A stretch of 64,000 nucleotides of DNA from assembly GCF_001570545.1 (NCBI RefSeq), contig NZ_BBXD01000023.1, positions 1 to 64,000 on the forward strand, in the 5' to 3' direction. Below, piece by piece: positions 43,212-51,889 of this stretch. The notes beneath the pieces were generated by a model. That model had not been told where the DNA came from and searched no databases. It was given only the letters and a program-made list of their open reading frames with translations. The position numbers and the translations under genes were made by a program. The DNA comes from Herbidospora mongoliensis. Lineage in GTDB: Bacteria > Actinomycetota > Actinomycetes > Streptosporangiales > Streptosporangiaceae. The first letter of the stretch is position 1. The number at the start of each line of letters is the position of its first letter.

Positions 43212-43982
43212 GTGAGCCGCACCCGCGTGAGAACCCCCGCCGCAGACCAGGCCTGCGCCGCCGCCGTCGACCTGGCTCGTTCGGCGGCCGAGCACATCGC
43301 CAGGCCCGGTGAGGTCGGCGACCACCTGGGGTTCGATGCGGAAGGTGACCGCATCGTCACCCATTACTTCGCCTGCCTCGATCGAGCATACGAGGGCTGG
43401 CGGTGGGCGATCACAGTGACCCGTGCTTCGCGTGCGAAGTCCGTCACCGTCAGTGAGACCGTGCTGCTGCCAGGCAAGGGCGCCCTGCTGGCGCCCACCT
43501 GGGTGCCGTGGAGCCGCCGTCTGCGCCCCGGTGACCTGGGGCCCGGTGACCTGCTGCCGGCCGAGGCCGACGACGACCGGCTCGCGCCCGGCTTCACCAC
43601 CGGCACCGCCGACGCCGAAGACGACACCGACCACCAGATGATTTTCGAATACGGCCTCGGCCGGGTGCGGGTGCTGTCGGCCATCGGCCGCGACCTGGCG
43701 GTCAACCGCTGGCACAGCGGCGAATCCGGCCCCGATTCCCCGCTCGCGACGGCGGCCCCCGCCCAGTGCTCGACCTGCGGCTTCTACTGGCCTCTCGCGG
43801 GCGCGCTGCGCCTGGGCTTCGGGGTTTGCGCCAACGAGTTCGCCCCCGACGACGGTAAGGTCGTCGCCGCCGACCACGGCTGCGGCGCCCACTCCGAGGC
43901 GACCCCGTCGCCCACCGCGGGGGGCGAGGCTCCGCAGCCGATTCTCGACGACATGGGCTACGACCCCATGCCGGAAGGCTGA
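43212..43982 (+). CDS. DUF3027 domain protein
   Basis: A 256-residue actinobacterial protein of unknown function. The family pattern is visible: ARPGEVGDHLGFDAEGDRIV, THYFACLDRAYEGWRWAITV and WVPWSRRLRPGDLGPGDLLP. A CSTCGFYWPL motif near residue 184 plus a later CANEF and HGCG suggest a metal-binding cysteine/histidine site. It lies 33 bp upstream of the sacsin-type ATPase gene on the same strand, a linkage seen in other actinomycetes, so they may act together. Confidence 0.93.
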   Translation: MSRTRVRTPAADQACAAAVDLARSAAEHIARPGEVGDHLGFDAEGDRIVTHYFACLDRAYEGWRWAITVTRASRAKSVTVSETVLLPGKGALLAPTWVPWSRRLRPGDLGPGDLLPAEADDDRLAPGFTTGTADAEDDTDHQMIFEYGLGRVRVLSAIGRDLAVNRWHSGESGPDSPLATAAPAQCSTCGFYWPLAGALRLGFGVCANEFAPDDGKVVAADHGCGAHSEATPSPTAGGEAPQPILDDMGYDPMPEG

Positions 43983-44015
43983 CCTCCCTTTTATCCCGTT
44001 ATCCGGAAGCGTGTG

Positions 44016-47000
44016 ATGAACGACCTCTTCGGCACCACCCGCCTGCGTGAGAACGTGCTCGCCGCCTGGACGGCCTCGCCCGCCCGGTTCCGCGAGGACG
44101 CCAACGCCGAGGAGGACTTCGCCCTCGGCGGTTACCGCGACCGCCTGATCATCGAGCTGGCCCAGAACGCCGCCGACGCCGCGCTGCGCGCCGGGGTGCC
44201 CGGCCGGTTGCGGCTGACGCTGCGCGACGGCGTGCTCGAGGCGGCCAACACCGGGGGCGCGCTCGACGCCGCCGGGGTCGAGGGCCTGTCCACGCTCCGG
44301 GTCTCCGGCAAGCGCGACGAGGCGGGTGCGGCCGGGCGGTTCGGCGTCGGCTTCGCGGCCGTCGTCTCCGTCAGCGACGAGCCCGCCATCGCCTCGCGGG
44401 CGACCGGCGGGGTGCGCTGGTCGCGCGCTCTCACCTCTGAGACGGTCGCCGCGATCCCCGAACTGCGGGCCGAGCTGGCCGGGCGCGAGGGCCACGTGCC
44501 GCTGCTCCGGCTGCCGTTCCCGGCCGAGCTGTCGGTCCCCGACGGCTTCGACTCGGTCGTCCGCCTCCCGCTCCGCAACCCGGCCGCCGAAGACGCCGTC
44601 CGGCGGATGCTGGAGGAGACCAGTCCGGCGCTGCCGCTGGTGATGCCCGCCCTGTCGGCGATCGACATCGAGCTCGACGGGGTCTGGCGCAGCGTCACCG
44701 CCACCGGGTGGCACGTCGTGGAGGCGTCGGGCGAGTTCACGCCCGAGCAGGTCGGCGATCTGTTCGCCGACCGGCCGACCGAGGAGCGGGCCCGGCCGTT
44801 CTGGCAGGTCCGCTGGGCCGTCCCGATCGCCGGGGTGGTGGCCCACGGCCAGGCCCGCGCCTGGGGCGACCAGGCCCGCAGGGCCGGTGAGGCGCTGGCG
44901 CTGCCGAAAGACGTGCCGTCGTCGGTGCACGCGCCGACGCCCTCCGACGAGCCGCTCGACCTGCCCGCGCTGCTGATCGCGACGTTCCCGCTGGCCACCG
45001 ACCGGCGTCACATCGCGTCCGGGCCGCTGACCGACTTCCTGGTGCGCCGCTCGGCCGAGGTCTACTGCGACCTGCTGCGGTCGCTGCCGCGCACTCCCCG
45101 GCTGCTCGACCTGGTGCCGCAGGTGCTGGCGAAGGGCGACCTCGACGCGGCGATCCGGAGCGAGATCCTCCGGCTGCTGCCCGACCTGCCGCTGCTGCCC
45201 GCGATCTCGGCGCCCGTGGAGCCCGCGGAGCGTCACGCCGAGATCGTCAACGCCCGGCGGGTGGCCGACGGGCTGGCCCCGGTCTCCCTCGCCGACGAAG
45301 AGGAGCTGGTCATCGCCGGGCGCGACGCCCGGGTGGTGGCCGGGCCCAGCGAGTTCCTGACGATGGTGGCCGAGATGGTGCCGGGGCTGCTGCCGTCCGG
45401 GTGGCCGGTGCGGCACCACGCGCTGCCGGGGCTGAGCATCCGCCGCATCGAGCTCGCCGACGTGATCGACATGCTCTCCGGCGACGCCGTGGAAGACCGG
45501 TCGCCGTCCTGGTGGCGCGCGCTCTACCAGGTGATCCCGGCCGACGACCTGGAAGCGGTCGGGGCCTTGGCGGTGCCGCTGGCCGACGGCCGGCTGGTCC
45601 GGGGCGCCCGGGGCACGCTCGTCATGACCGAGGGCGACAAGGCCCTCGACGCCTCGCTGCTGGCGCCGCTGGGGCTGCGGATCGTGCACCCCGACGCGGC
45701 CCATCCGCTGCTGCTGCGGCTGGGTGCGGCCGAGGCGACGCCCCGGACCGTCCTCGACGACCCGCTCACCCACGCCGCCGTCACCGAGTCGGCCGGTTCG
45801 GCCGACCCCGAGCCGGTCGCGCAGGCGGTGCTCGCGCTGGTCGACGCGGCCGGGCTGACCGCCGGAGAGGCGCCCTGGCTGGCCACGCTGGCGCTGCGGG
45901 GCGCCGACGGCGAGGTCTACGCCGCCGGTGACCTGCTGCTCGAAGGCGGCGACCTGGCCAAGCTGATCGACCAGGAGGCTCCGTTCGCGGCCCCCGACCT
46001 GGTCGAGAAGTTCGGCTCGCGGGTGCTGGCCGCCGCAGGCGTGCTCGACGGGTTCGCCGTGGTCAACGACTCCGATGTGGTCCTCGACGCCGACGACTGC
46101 GACCACGACCTCGACCGCGAAGACGAATGGCTCGACGCCGTCCTCGACCTGCTGCCCGAGCTCGACGTGCCGCCGGTGGCGCGCGAGTTCACCGCCATCC
46201 GCGACCTCGAATACGTCGCCGACTGGGCCGCCGGGCTGCCCCTGCTGGCCCGGCCGCCGCTGCGCGCCGCCCTCCAGCCGCTCCGGGTGGTCGCCAACGG
46301 CGAGGTCCACGAGGTGCCGTCCTACACGGCCTGGTGGCTGGCGCATCACCCCGTGATCGACGGGAAGGCGCCGACCGCCCTGCGGCTGCCGTCGGCCGAC
46401 CCGCTCCTTTTCGGCCTGTACGCCGACGCGCCCCCCATCGCCGACGAGGCCGCCCTCACGATGATCGGGGTCAGGTCCACCCTGGCCGACCTGCTGGCCT
46501 CCCACGGCGGCCCCGAGGAGCTCCTGGAGCTGATGGCCGACGGCTCGCTCCCGGTCGACCGGGCCCAGCTGCGGGCCCTGTGGAAGGCGCTGGCCGAGGT
46601 CGCCCCCGACCGGGTCAGCCCTCCGTCGGCGGTCCGGGCGGTGCTCAACGGCGAGATCGTGGTCGCCGACGTCGACGGCGAGCTGGAGCCGGTTGTCGTC
46701 GAGGCGCCCGACCTGCTCGCCCTGGTGGCCGACCGGCCGCTCGTGCTGGTCGGGTTCGACCAGGCGGAGGCGCTGTCGGAGGTGCTCGACCTGCCGCTCG
46801 TCGGTGAGGTCGTCACCGGCGACGTGACCTCCTCCGGCGTCGAGGCGCCGGTTCCCGTGCAGGTGCGCAGGCTGCTTCCGGGGGCGCCCGGTTCGTACAC
46901 GCGGCATGAGGAGCTGCTCGTCGACGGCAGGGCCGTGCCCTGGCGGTTCTTCGAGGGGCGCGTGCACGCCAGCGGCGTCGAAGGGCTGGCGCGCGGGCTG

Positions 47001-47105
47001 GCCTGGGCGGCCGGGCAGTGGAGCGACCGCCTGGCGGTCGAGGCGCTGCTGCGCGACCCGGAAAGGGTGCCGCTGCTGCTGGCGGAGGCCGACCTCGACG
47101 CGTGA
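44016..47105 (+). CDS. sacsin-type (HSP90-like) GHKL ATPase-domain protein
   Basis: A 1029-residue protein whose N-terminal ~200 residues form an HSP90/sacsin-like nucleotide-binding domain. The N-box reads IIELAQNAADAALRAG (E47, N51), the G1 box VLEAANTGGALDAAGVEGL and the G2 box GAAGRFGVGFAAVVSVSD. The remaining ~800 residues are Leu/Ala/Asp-rich with no recognised domain. Such proteins are proposed chaperone-like or signalling factors; bacterial function is not established. The ATG at 44016 has GGAAG upstream, with a GTG one codon earlier. A methyltransferase gene follows after 19 bp. Confidence 0.92.
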   Translation: MNDLFGTTRLRENVLAAWTASPARFREDANAEEDFALGGYRDRLIIELAQNAADAALRAGVPGRLRLTLRDGVLEAANTGGALDAAGVEGLSTLRVSGKRDEAGAAGRFGVGFAAVVSVSDEPAIASRATGGVRWSRALTSETVAAIPELRAELAGREGHVPLLRLPFPAELSVPDGFDSVVRLPLRNPAAEDAVRRMLEETSPALPLVMPALSAIDIELDGVWRSVTATGWHVVEASGEFTPEQVGDLFADRPTEERARPFWQVRWAVPIAGVVAHGQARAWGDQARRAGEALALPKDVPSSVHAPTPSDEPLDLPALLIATFPLATDRRHIASGPLTDFLVRRSAEVYCDLLRSLPRTPRLLDLVPQVLAKGDLDAAIRSEILRLLPDLPLLPAISAPVEPAERHAEIVNARRVADGLAPVSLADEEELVIAGRDARVVAGPSEFLTMVAEMVPGLLPSGWPVRHHALPGLSIRRIELADVIDMLSGDAVEDRSPSWWRALYQVIPADDLEAVGALAVPLADGRLVRGARGTLVMTEGDKALDASLLAPLGLRIVHPDAAHPLLLRLGAAEATPRTVLDDPLTHAAVTESAGSADPEPVAQAVLALVDAAGLTAGEAPWLATLALRGADGEVYAAGDLLLEGGDLAKLIDQEAPFAAPDLVEKFGSRVLAAAGVLDGFAVVNDSDVVLDADDCDHDLDREDEWLDAVLDLLPELDVPPVAREFTAIRDLEYVADWAAGLPLLARPPLRAALQPLRVVANGEVHEVPSYTAWWLAHHPVIDGKAPTALRLPSADPLLFGLYADAPPIADEAALTMIGVRSTLADLLASHGGPEELLELMADGSLPVDRAQLRALWKALAEVAPDRVSPPSAVRAVLNGEIVVADVDGELEPVVVEAPDLLALVADRPLVLVGFDQAEALSEVLDLPLVGEVVTGDVTSSGVEAPVPVQVRRLLPGAPGSYTRHEELLVDGRAVPWRFFEGRVHASGVEGLARGLAWAAGQWSDRLAVEALLRDPERVPLLLAEADLDA

Positions 47106-47124
47106 AGTTTGGCAGGCTAGTCGG

Positions 47125-47865
47125 GTGGACCGTCATCTGATCAGTCACATCGCGCACACCGACCACCCGATCGCCGCTCCCGTGAGCGGCCAGACGATCA
47201 CCCGTATCCTGCGCCGGGCCAAGCTCGGCGGCCAGCCGCGCGTCCTCGACCTCGGCTGCGGCCACGGCGTCTGGACGCTCCGCGCGCTCGCCATGCACGA
47301 AGACGCGACCGCCGATGCGGTCGACCTGCATCGGGAAGGGCTGGAGTCCTGCCGGATCATGGCCGAGCAGCAGGGGCTCGACCACCAGCTCGCCCTGCAC
47401 CACATGCCGGCCGCCGACTACAAGAACGGCCTCTACGACCTGGTGATGTGCGTCGGCGCCACCCACGCCTACGGCGGCCTGGTCGAGACCGCGGCGGCGA
47501 TCAAGGAGCACCTCAAGCCGGGCGGCCTGGCGCTGATCGGCGAGGGTTTCTGGGAGGTCCCGCCGAACGCGGAGACGCTGATCACGCTGGGCGCGGAACC
47601 GGGGGAGTACGCCGACCTCGCCGGCACCGTCGAGCGGGCCGAGAGCGCGGGCTACTCGACGGTCTACGCCTACACCAGCGAACTGTCCGAGTGGGACGAC
47701 TACGAGTGGTCGTGGACCGGCAGCCTGCTGCGCTGGGCGGGCGACCACCCCGGCCCCGACGGCGACGCGGCACGGACGGCCGCGCTGGCCCACCGCGACA
47801 TGTGGCTCAAGGGCTACCGGGGGGTGCTGGGCTTCGTCACTCTGCTGCTGAAGCGGACTTCCTGA
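47125..47865 (+). CDS. SAM-dependent methyltransferase (class I)
   Basis: A 246-residue class I methyltransferase. Motif I is VLDLGCGHGVWTLRAL (residues ~40-55), the acidic post-I residue lies in DAVDLHREG, and motif IV is YDLVMCVGATHAYGG. The N-terminal MDRHLISHIAHTDHPIAAPV and the order of motifs fit small-molecule methyltransferases of the UbiE/Methyltransf_25 type. Start is GTG at 47125, 19 bp after the ATPase gene, with no ribosome site. The 3' end overlaps the DUF2530 gene by 29 bp. Confidence 0.9.
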   Translation: MDRHLISHIAHTDHPIAAPVSGQTITRILRRAKLGGQPRVLDLGCGHGVWTLRALAMHEDATADAVDLHREGLESCRIMAEQQGLDHQLALHHMPAADYKNGLYDLVMCVGATHAYGGLVETAAAIKEHLKPGGLALIGEGFWEVPPNAETLITLGAEPGEYADLAGTVERAESAGYSTVYAYTSELSEWDDYEWSWTGSLLRWAGDHPGPDGDAARTAALAHRDMWLKGYRGVLGFVTLLLKRTS

Positions 47866-48070
47866 TCTTCTGGTCGCGCCTTCTGACGAACCAGAGCCCG
47901 AAGAAGCCCATGCCGACCCCGGCCACGCAGGTCCACGCGTACCAGCCATGGTCGGGCCGGACGATCAGCATGGCGATGAGGGCGACCGCCCACAGGATGA
48001 TGCCGACCGTGATCGTGGCTGAGTCGTTGGTCTTGAGTGGCTCTGGATCAGGCCGCCGCTGCTGGGTCAC
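47837..48070 (-). CDS. DUF2530 domain membrane protein
   Basis: A 77-residue protein with two membrane helices (ATITVGIILWAVALIAMLIV and WYAWTCVAGVGMGFFGLWFV) and a basic tail, as in DUF2530 proteins of actinobacteria. GTG start; the upstream sequence TTTAGGGTGAGACT gives either a weak ribosome site or a -10 box. It is divergent from the NCS2 permease gene and overlaps the convergent methyltransferase gene by 29 bp. Confidence 0.85.
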   Translation of the reverse strand: MTQQRRPDPEPLKTNDSATITVGIILWAVALIAMLIVRPDHGWYAWTCVAGVGMGFFGLWFVRRRDQKIRKSASAAE

Positions 48071-48218
48071 AGTCTCACCCTAAACGTCAGCCTAAATCCG
48101 GCAGGTCACAAGTGCCCCATGTGAGGTTCGACGCGGGCCGCGTACGAAACCGCAACGAAAAAGTCACGTCGGCAGCATGGGTCTTTTCCCAGCTGGTAAG
48201 GGGTGTCACTCTGCGCTC

Positions 48219-49688
48219 GTGAGTGACGTCAAAACCCCCCAAAACAGTGGTTTCCTCGACAAGTATTTCCAGATTTCCGGTCGTGGATCAACGGTTGGCT
48301 CCGAGGTTCGTGGTGGTTTCGCCACGTTCTTCACGATGGCGTACATCGTCGTGCTCAACCCGATCATCCTGGGCTATGTCCAGGACGCGGACGGTCAGTT
48401 CCTCGGTGACGGAGCCGATCCCAATCTGGGGCTGATCGCCGTGGCGACGGCGCTGGCGGCCGGCCTGCTGACCATCCTCATGGGCATTGTGGCGAATGTG
48501 CCCTTCGCCCTGGCGGCGGGCCTGGGTCTCAACGCGTTCGTCGCCTACGGCATCGCCTCCCAGGTCTCCTGGGAGGACGCGATGGGTCTGGTCGTGCTGG
48601 AGGGCCTGATCATCCTGGTGCTGGTGCTGACCGGGTTCCGCACGGCCGTCTTCCACGCCATCCCGGCGAGCCTGAAGACCGCGATCTCGGTGGGCATCGG
48701 CCTGTTCATCGCGCTCATCGGCTTCGTGGACGCCGGGTTCGTGCGCAAGACGGCCGCCCCCGCTCCGCCCCTGGAGCTGGGCATCGGCGGCGGGCTGACG
48801 AGCTGGCCGATCCTGGTGTTCGTGGTCGGCCTGCTCGGCACCGCGTTGCTGGTGGCCCGCAAGGTCAAGGGCGCGATCCTGATCGGCATCGTCGGGGCGA
48901 CCATCTTCGCGATCATCGTCCAGGCCATCGGGAACATCTCCGCGGCGGCCGGTGACCCGCCCAACCCGCAGGGCTGGGGACTCAACGTGCCCGCGCTGCC
49001 GGGGTTCGGCGACATCTTCGCGCTGCCCGACTTCTCGCTGATCGGCCAGTTCAGCCTGTTCGGGGCGTTCACCAAGCTGTCGGTCGTGCTGGCCGTGCTG
49101 CTGGTCTTCACGCTGCTGATCACCGACTTCTTCGACACGATGGGCACCATCGTGGGCGTCGGCAAGCAGGCGAACCTGGTGCAGGAGGACGGCACGCTGC
49201 CGAAGACGCGGGAGATCCTGCTGGTCGACTCGATCGCCGCGGCCGCCGGTGGTGCGGCGTCGGTGTCGTCGAACACGACCTACATCGAGTCGGCCTCGGG
49301 GGTCGGCGAGGGCGCGCGCACCGGGCTCGCCTCGGTGGTGACCGGTCTGCTGTTCCTCGCGTCGATGTTCCTCGCGCCGCTGGTCGAGATCATTCCGTAC
49401 GAGGCCGCCGCGCCCGCGCTGGTGGTGGTCGGCTTCCTGATGATGACCTCGATCAGGGAGATCGACTTCACCGATCTGGAGATCGCCATCCCGGCGTTCT
49501 TCACGATCGTGCTGATGCCGTTCACCTACTCGATCGCCAACGGCATCGGTGCCGGGTTCATCACCTACGTGCTCATCAAGGCCGTGAAGGGCAAGACCAG
49601 TGAGGTGCACCCGCTCATGTGGCTGGTGGCCGTGCTGTTCACGATCTACTTCGCGCTCGGCCCGATCAAGATCCTCTTCGGGTTCTGA
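48219..49688 (+). CDS. NCS2-family purine permease (AzgA/PbuG type)
   Basis: A 489-residue nucleobase transporter with about 12-14 membrane helices. Signature segments are VRGGFATFFTMAYIVVLNPI, FALAAGLGLNAFVAYGIASQ, LLITDFFDTMGTIVGVGKQA and VSSNTTYIESASGVGEGART, all characteristic of the hypoxanthine/guanine/adenine branch. GTG at 48219 is taken as the start; a frame from 48177 adds unconserved residues. Its stop codon lies inside a GAAAGTTTC palindrome belonging to the downstream xylanase region. Confidence 0.94.
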   Translation: MSDVKTPQNSGFLDKYFQISGRGSTVGSEVRGGFATFFTMAYIVVLNPIILGYVQDADGQFLGDGADPNLGLIAVATALAAGLLTILMGIVANVPFALAAGLGLNAFVAYGIASQVSWEDAMGLVVLEGLIILVLVLTGFRTAVFHAIPASLKTAISVGIGLFIALIGFVDAGFVRKTAAPAPPLELGIGGGLTSWPILVFVVGLLGTALLVARKVKGAILIGIVGATIFAIIVQAIGNISAAAGDPPNPQGWGLNVPALPGFGDIFALPDFSLIGQFSLFGAFTKLSVVLAVLLVFTLLITDFFDTMGTIVGVGKQANLVQEDGTLPKTREILLVDSIAAAAGGAASVSSNTTYIESASGVGEGARTGLASVVTGLLFLASMFLAPLVEIIPYEAAAPALVVVGFLMMTSIREIDFTDLEIAIPAFFTIVLMPFTYSIANGIGAGFITYVLIKAVKGKTSEVHPLMWLVAVLFTIYFALGPIKILFGF

Positions 49689-49697
49689 AAGTTTCAG
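49685..49697. promoter_or_regulatory. GAAAGTTTC palindrome upstream of the xylanase gene
   Basis: CTGAAAGTTTCAG (49685-49697) is a perfect 13-bp palindrome. GAAANTTTC motifs are known upstream of actinomycete xylanase genes and bind a LacI-type xylan repressor. This copy overlaps the stop codon of the NCS2 gene and lies about 50 bp before the -35 box. Confidence 0.65.
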
Positions 49698-49746
49698 CCT
49701 AAAGCCGATATATTGCTGGATCTCTCTCTGTCGCACGGTCGGTTCA

Positions 49747-49775
49747 TTGACCGCTTTACCGGCCGATCCTAGCCT
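49747..49775 (+). promoter_or_regulatory. xylanase promoter (-35/-10)
   Basis: TTGACC (49747-49752), a 17-base spacer and TAGCCT (49770-49775) form a good sigma-70-type promoter. Transcription would start near 49782. The -35 box overlaps an inverted repeat CGGTC-N8-GACCG at about 49738-49755. Confidence 0.68.
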
Positions 49776-49795
49776 TCCGTGCGACACGAGCGTTA

Positions 49796-49809
49796 CCGAA
49801 AGGTTTCGG
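49796..49809. promoter_or_regulatory. CCGAAA-N2-TTTCGG operator-like site in the xylanase leader
   Basis: CCGAAA (49796-49801), GG, TTTCGG (49804-49809) lies about 15 bp after the predicted start site and just before the GAGGAG ribosome site. With the palindrome at 49685 it suggests two-site repression, with this site as a roadblock. The spacing of the half-sites (N2) differs from the upstream copy (N1). Confidence 0.62.
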
Positions 49810-49823
49810 AAAGAGGAGATCCA

Positions 49824-51767
49824 GTGCGTTCCTTGAAATGGCGATCTGTGGCGGCGGCGGCTCTCGCCCTCGCCTCGGCCGCCGCGACGGTGCTCGTCGC
49901 CACCCCGGCGTCCGCCGACGCGGCGTTACGCGTGCACGCCCAGGCTCGCGGCAAGTTCATCGGCACGGCGCTGGCGACCTCGCCGCTGGCGAACGAGACG
50001 GCCTACCGGAACATCGCGCAGAGCGAGTTCAACCAGGTCACGGCCGAGAACGCGATGAAGTGGAGCGACACCGAGCCGAACGACAACCAGTACACGTTCT
50101 CCGGCGCCGACCAGATCGTCAACTTCGCCACCGCGAACAACCAGCAGGTGCACGGTCACACCCTCGTCTGGCACAGCCAGACCCCGGGCTGGGTGCAGAA
50201 CCTGTCGGCCACCAACATGCGCACCGCCATGAACGACCACATCGCGACGGTCGTGGGCCGCTACGCCAGCAACCCCACGGTCGTCTCGTGGGACGTGGTG
50301 AACGAGGTCTTCGAGGAGAACGGCAGCTTCCGCTCGTCGTTCTGGTACAACACGCTGGGCTCCAGCTTCATCGCCGACGCCTTCCGCGCCGCCCGCGCCG
50401 CCGACCCCGACGCGCGGCTGTGCATCAACGACTACAACGTCGAGGGCATCAACGCCAAGAGCACCGCGATGTACAACCTGGTCTCGCAGCTCCGCTCGCA
50501 GAACGTGCCGGTCGACTGCGTCGGCTTCCAGTCGCACCTGTCCACCCAGTACGGCTTCCCGAACGACCTCCAGCAGAACCTGCAGCGCTTCGCGAACCTC
50601 GGTGTCCAGGTCAGGATCACCGAGCTCGACGTCCGCATCCAGGGTTCGCGCACCTCGGCCAAGGACGCCACCCAGGCGACCTACTACCGCAACGTGGTGA
50701 ACGCCTGCCTGGCGGTCACGGCCTGCGCCGGCGTGACGATCTGGGGCTTCACCGACAAGTACTCGTGGGTCCCGGACACCTTCCCGGGTGAGGGCTTCGC
50801 GCTGCTCTACGACAACAACTACTCGCAGAAACCGTCGTACACGGCCGTCCACGACGCCCTCGACGACGGCACCAACCCGACCGACACGACGCCACCGACG
50901 ACCCCGGGCGCCCCGACCGCCTCCGGGATCACCTCGTCGGGCGCGTCGCTGTCCTGGACCGCGTCCACTGACTCGGGTGGTTCGGGTCTGGCCGGTTACA
51001 ACGTCTACAACTCCTCCGGTACGCAGATCGCGACGTCCACCACGAACTCGGCCACCCTGTCGGGTCTGTCGGCCTCGACGGCCTACACGGTCTACGTCCG
51101 GGCGCGTGACGGCGCGGGCAACCTGTCGTCGAACTCGACCTCCACCACCTTCACCACCACGGGCGGCAGCAGCGACACCACCGCGCCCACCACTCCCGGC
51201 ACCCCCGCCGCCTCATCGATCACCTCGTCGGGCGCGACGCTGAGCTGGACCGCCTCGACCGACTCGGGCGGTTCGGGTCTGGCCGGTTACAACGTCTACA
51301 ACTCGGGCGGTACGCAGATCGCGACGTCCACCACCAACTCGGCCACCCTGACGGGCCTGTCGGCTTCGACGGCCTACACGGTCTACGTCCGGGCGCGTGA
51401 CGGCGCGGGCAACCTGTCGTCCAACTCCGCCTCGGTCACCTTCACCACCACCGGGGGCTCCACCGGCGGGTGCACCGTCGCCGCCACCCTGCAGACCCAG
51501 TGGGGCGGCGGCTACGTCGTGCAGCCGGTGACCGTGACCAACGGCAGCTCCGCGCGCACCTCGTGGGCGATCACCTTCACCCTGCCCTCCGGCCACACCA
51601 TCGTCGGCTCCTGGAACGCCGTCCTGACGGTCTCCGGGAACACGGTGACGGCGCGCAACGCCGCCTACAACGGAAACCTCGGCTCCGGCGCGAGCACGAC
51701 GTTCGGCTTCCAGGTGGCGCGTCCCAGCAGCGACACCTCGACGGCGTCGGGCTACACCTGCGCCTGA
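49824..51767 (+). CDS. secreted GH10 endo-beta-1,4-xylanase with two FN3 domains and a CBM2
   Basis: A 647-residue extracellular xylanase. The signal peptide (MRSLKWRSVAAAALALASAA then ATVLVATPASA) is cut near residue 31. The GH10 barrel spans about 40-350, with acid/base E161 in SWDVVNEVFEE and nucleophile E267 in RITELDVR. Two nearly identical fibronectin III domains (about 354-450 and 451-547) link to a C-terminal family 2 carbohydrate-binding module starting at CTVAATLQTQW and ending GYTCA. GTG start with GAGGAG 6 bases upstream. A readable promoter and palindromic operators suggest induction by xylan. Not part of a larger sugar cluster in this window. Confidence 0.97.
   Translation: MRSLKWRSVAAAALALASAAATVLVATPASADAALRVHAQARGKFIGTALATSPLANETAYRNIAQSEFNQVTAENAMKWSDTEPNDNQYTFSGADQIVNFATANNQQVHGHTLVWHSQTPGWVQNLSATNMRTAMNDHIATVVGRYASNPTVVSWDVVNEVFEENGSFRSSFWYNTLGSSFIADAFRAARAADPDARLCINDYNVEGINAKSTAMYNLVSQLRSQNVPVDCVGFQSHLSTQYGFPNDLQQNLQRFANLGVQVRITELDVRIQGSRTSAKDATQATYYRNVVNACLAVTACAGVTIWGFTDKYSWVPDTFPGEGFALLYDNNYSQKPSYTAVHDALDDGTNPTDTTPPTTPGAPTASGITSSGASLSWTASTDSGGSGLAGYNVYNSSGTQIATSTTNSATLSGLSASTAYTVYVRARDGAGNLSSNSTSTTFTTTGGSSDTTAPTTPGTPAASSITSSGATLSWTASTDSGGSGLAGYNVYNSGGTQIATSTTNSATLTGLSASTAYTVYVRARDGAGNLSSNSASVTFTTTGGSTGGCTVAATLQTQWGGGYVVQPVTVTNGSSARTSWAITFTLPSGHTIVGSWNAVLTVSGNTVTARNAAYNGNLGSGASTTFGFQVARPSSDTSTASGYTCA
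50883..51464 (+). repeat. tandem FN3-encoding DNA duplication
   Basis: Two adjacent 291-bp units (50883-51173 and 51174-51464) encode the FN3 domains of the xylanase. Long stretches are identical at DNA level, for example around 50975-51000 and 51266-51291, so the duplication is recent or maintained by conversion. Confidence 0.85.
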
Positions 51768-51779
51768 CCGGTATCTTTC

Positions 51780-51818
51780 GGGCACGGTCTCCCCTCCGGG
51801 GGGCCGTGCCCGTTCCTT
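51780..51818 (+). terminator. xylanase terminator
   Basis: GGGCACGG (51780-51787) pairs with CCGTGCCC (51804-51811), with an inner CCCC/GGGG stem, followed by GTTCCTTT. It starts 12 bases after the xylanase stop. Confidence 0.85.
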
Positions 51819-51857
51819 TGGGCAGGTATCTCGGTGGAGGAATGTCACGGACCGACA

Positions 51858-51889
51858 TATAGTTAGCAAAGGTAATGACTCATGCTAAC
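51858..51889 (+). promoter_or_regulatory. marR promoter region with inverted repeat
   Basis: TATAGT (51858-51863) is a good -10 box, but no matching -35 is clear. GTTAGC (51862-51867) and GCTAAC (51884-51889) form an inverted repeat with 16-base spacing that spans the start codon at 51882. This placement suits autorepression by the MarR product. Confidence 0.5.

Noticed and set aside
43191-46967. 1258-codon open frame on the minus strand
   Set aside because: It is antisense to the sacsin-type ATPase gene, has no domain, is rich in Gly/Arg/His/Gln/Asp, and arises from high-GC codon use on the other strand.
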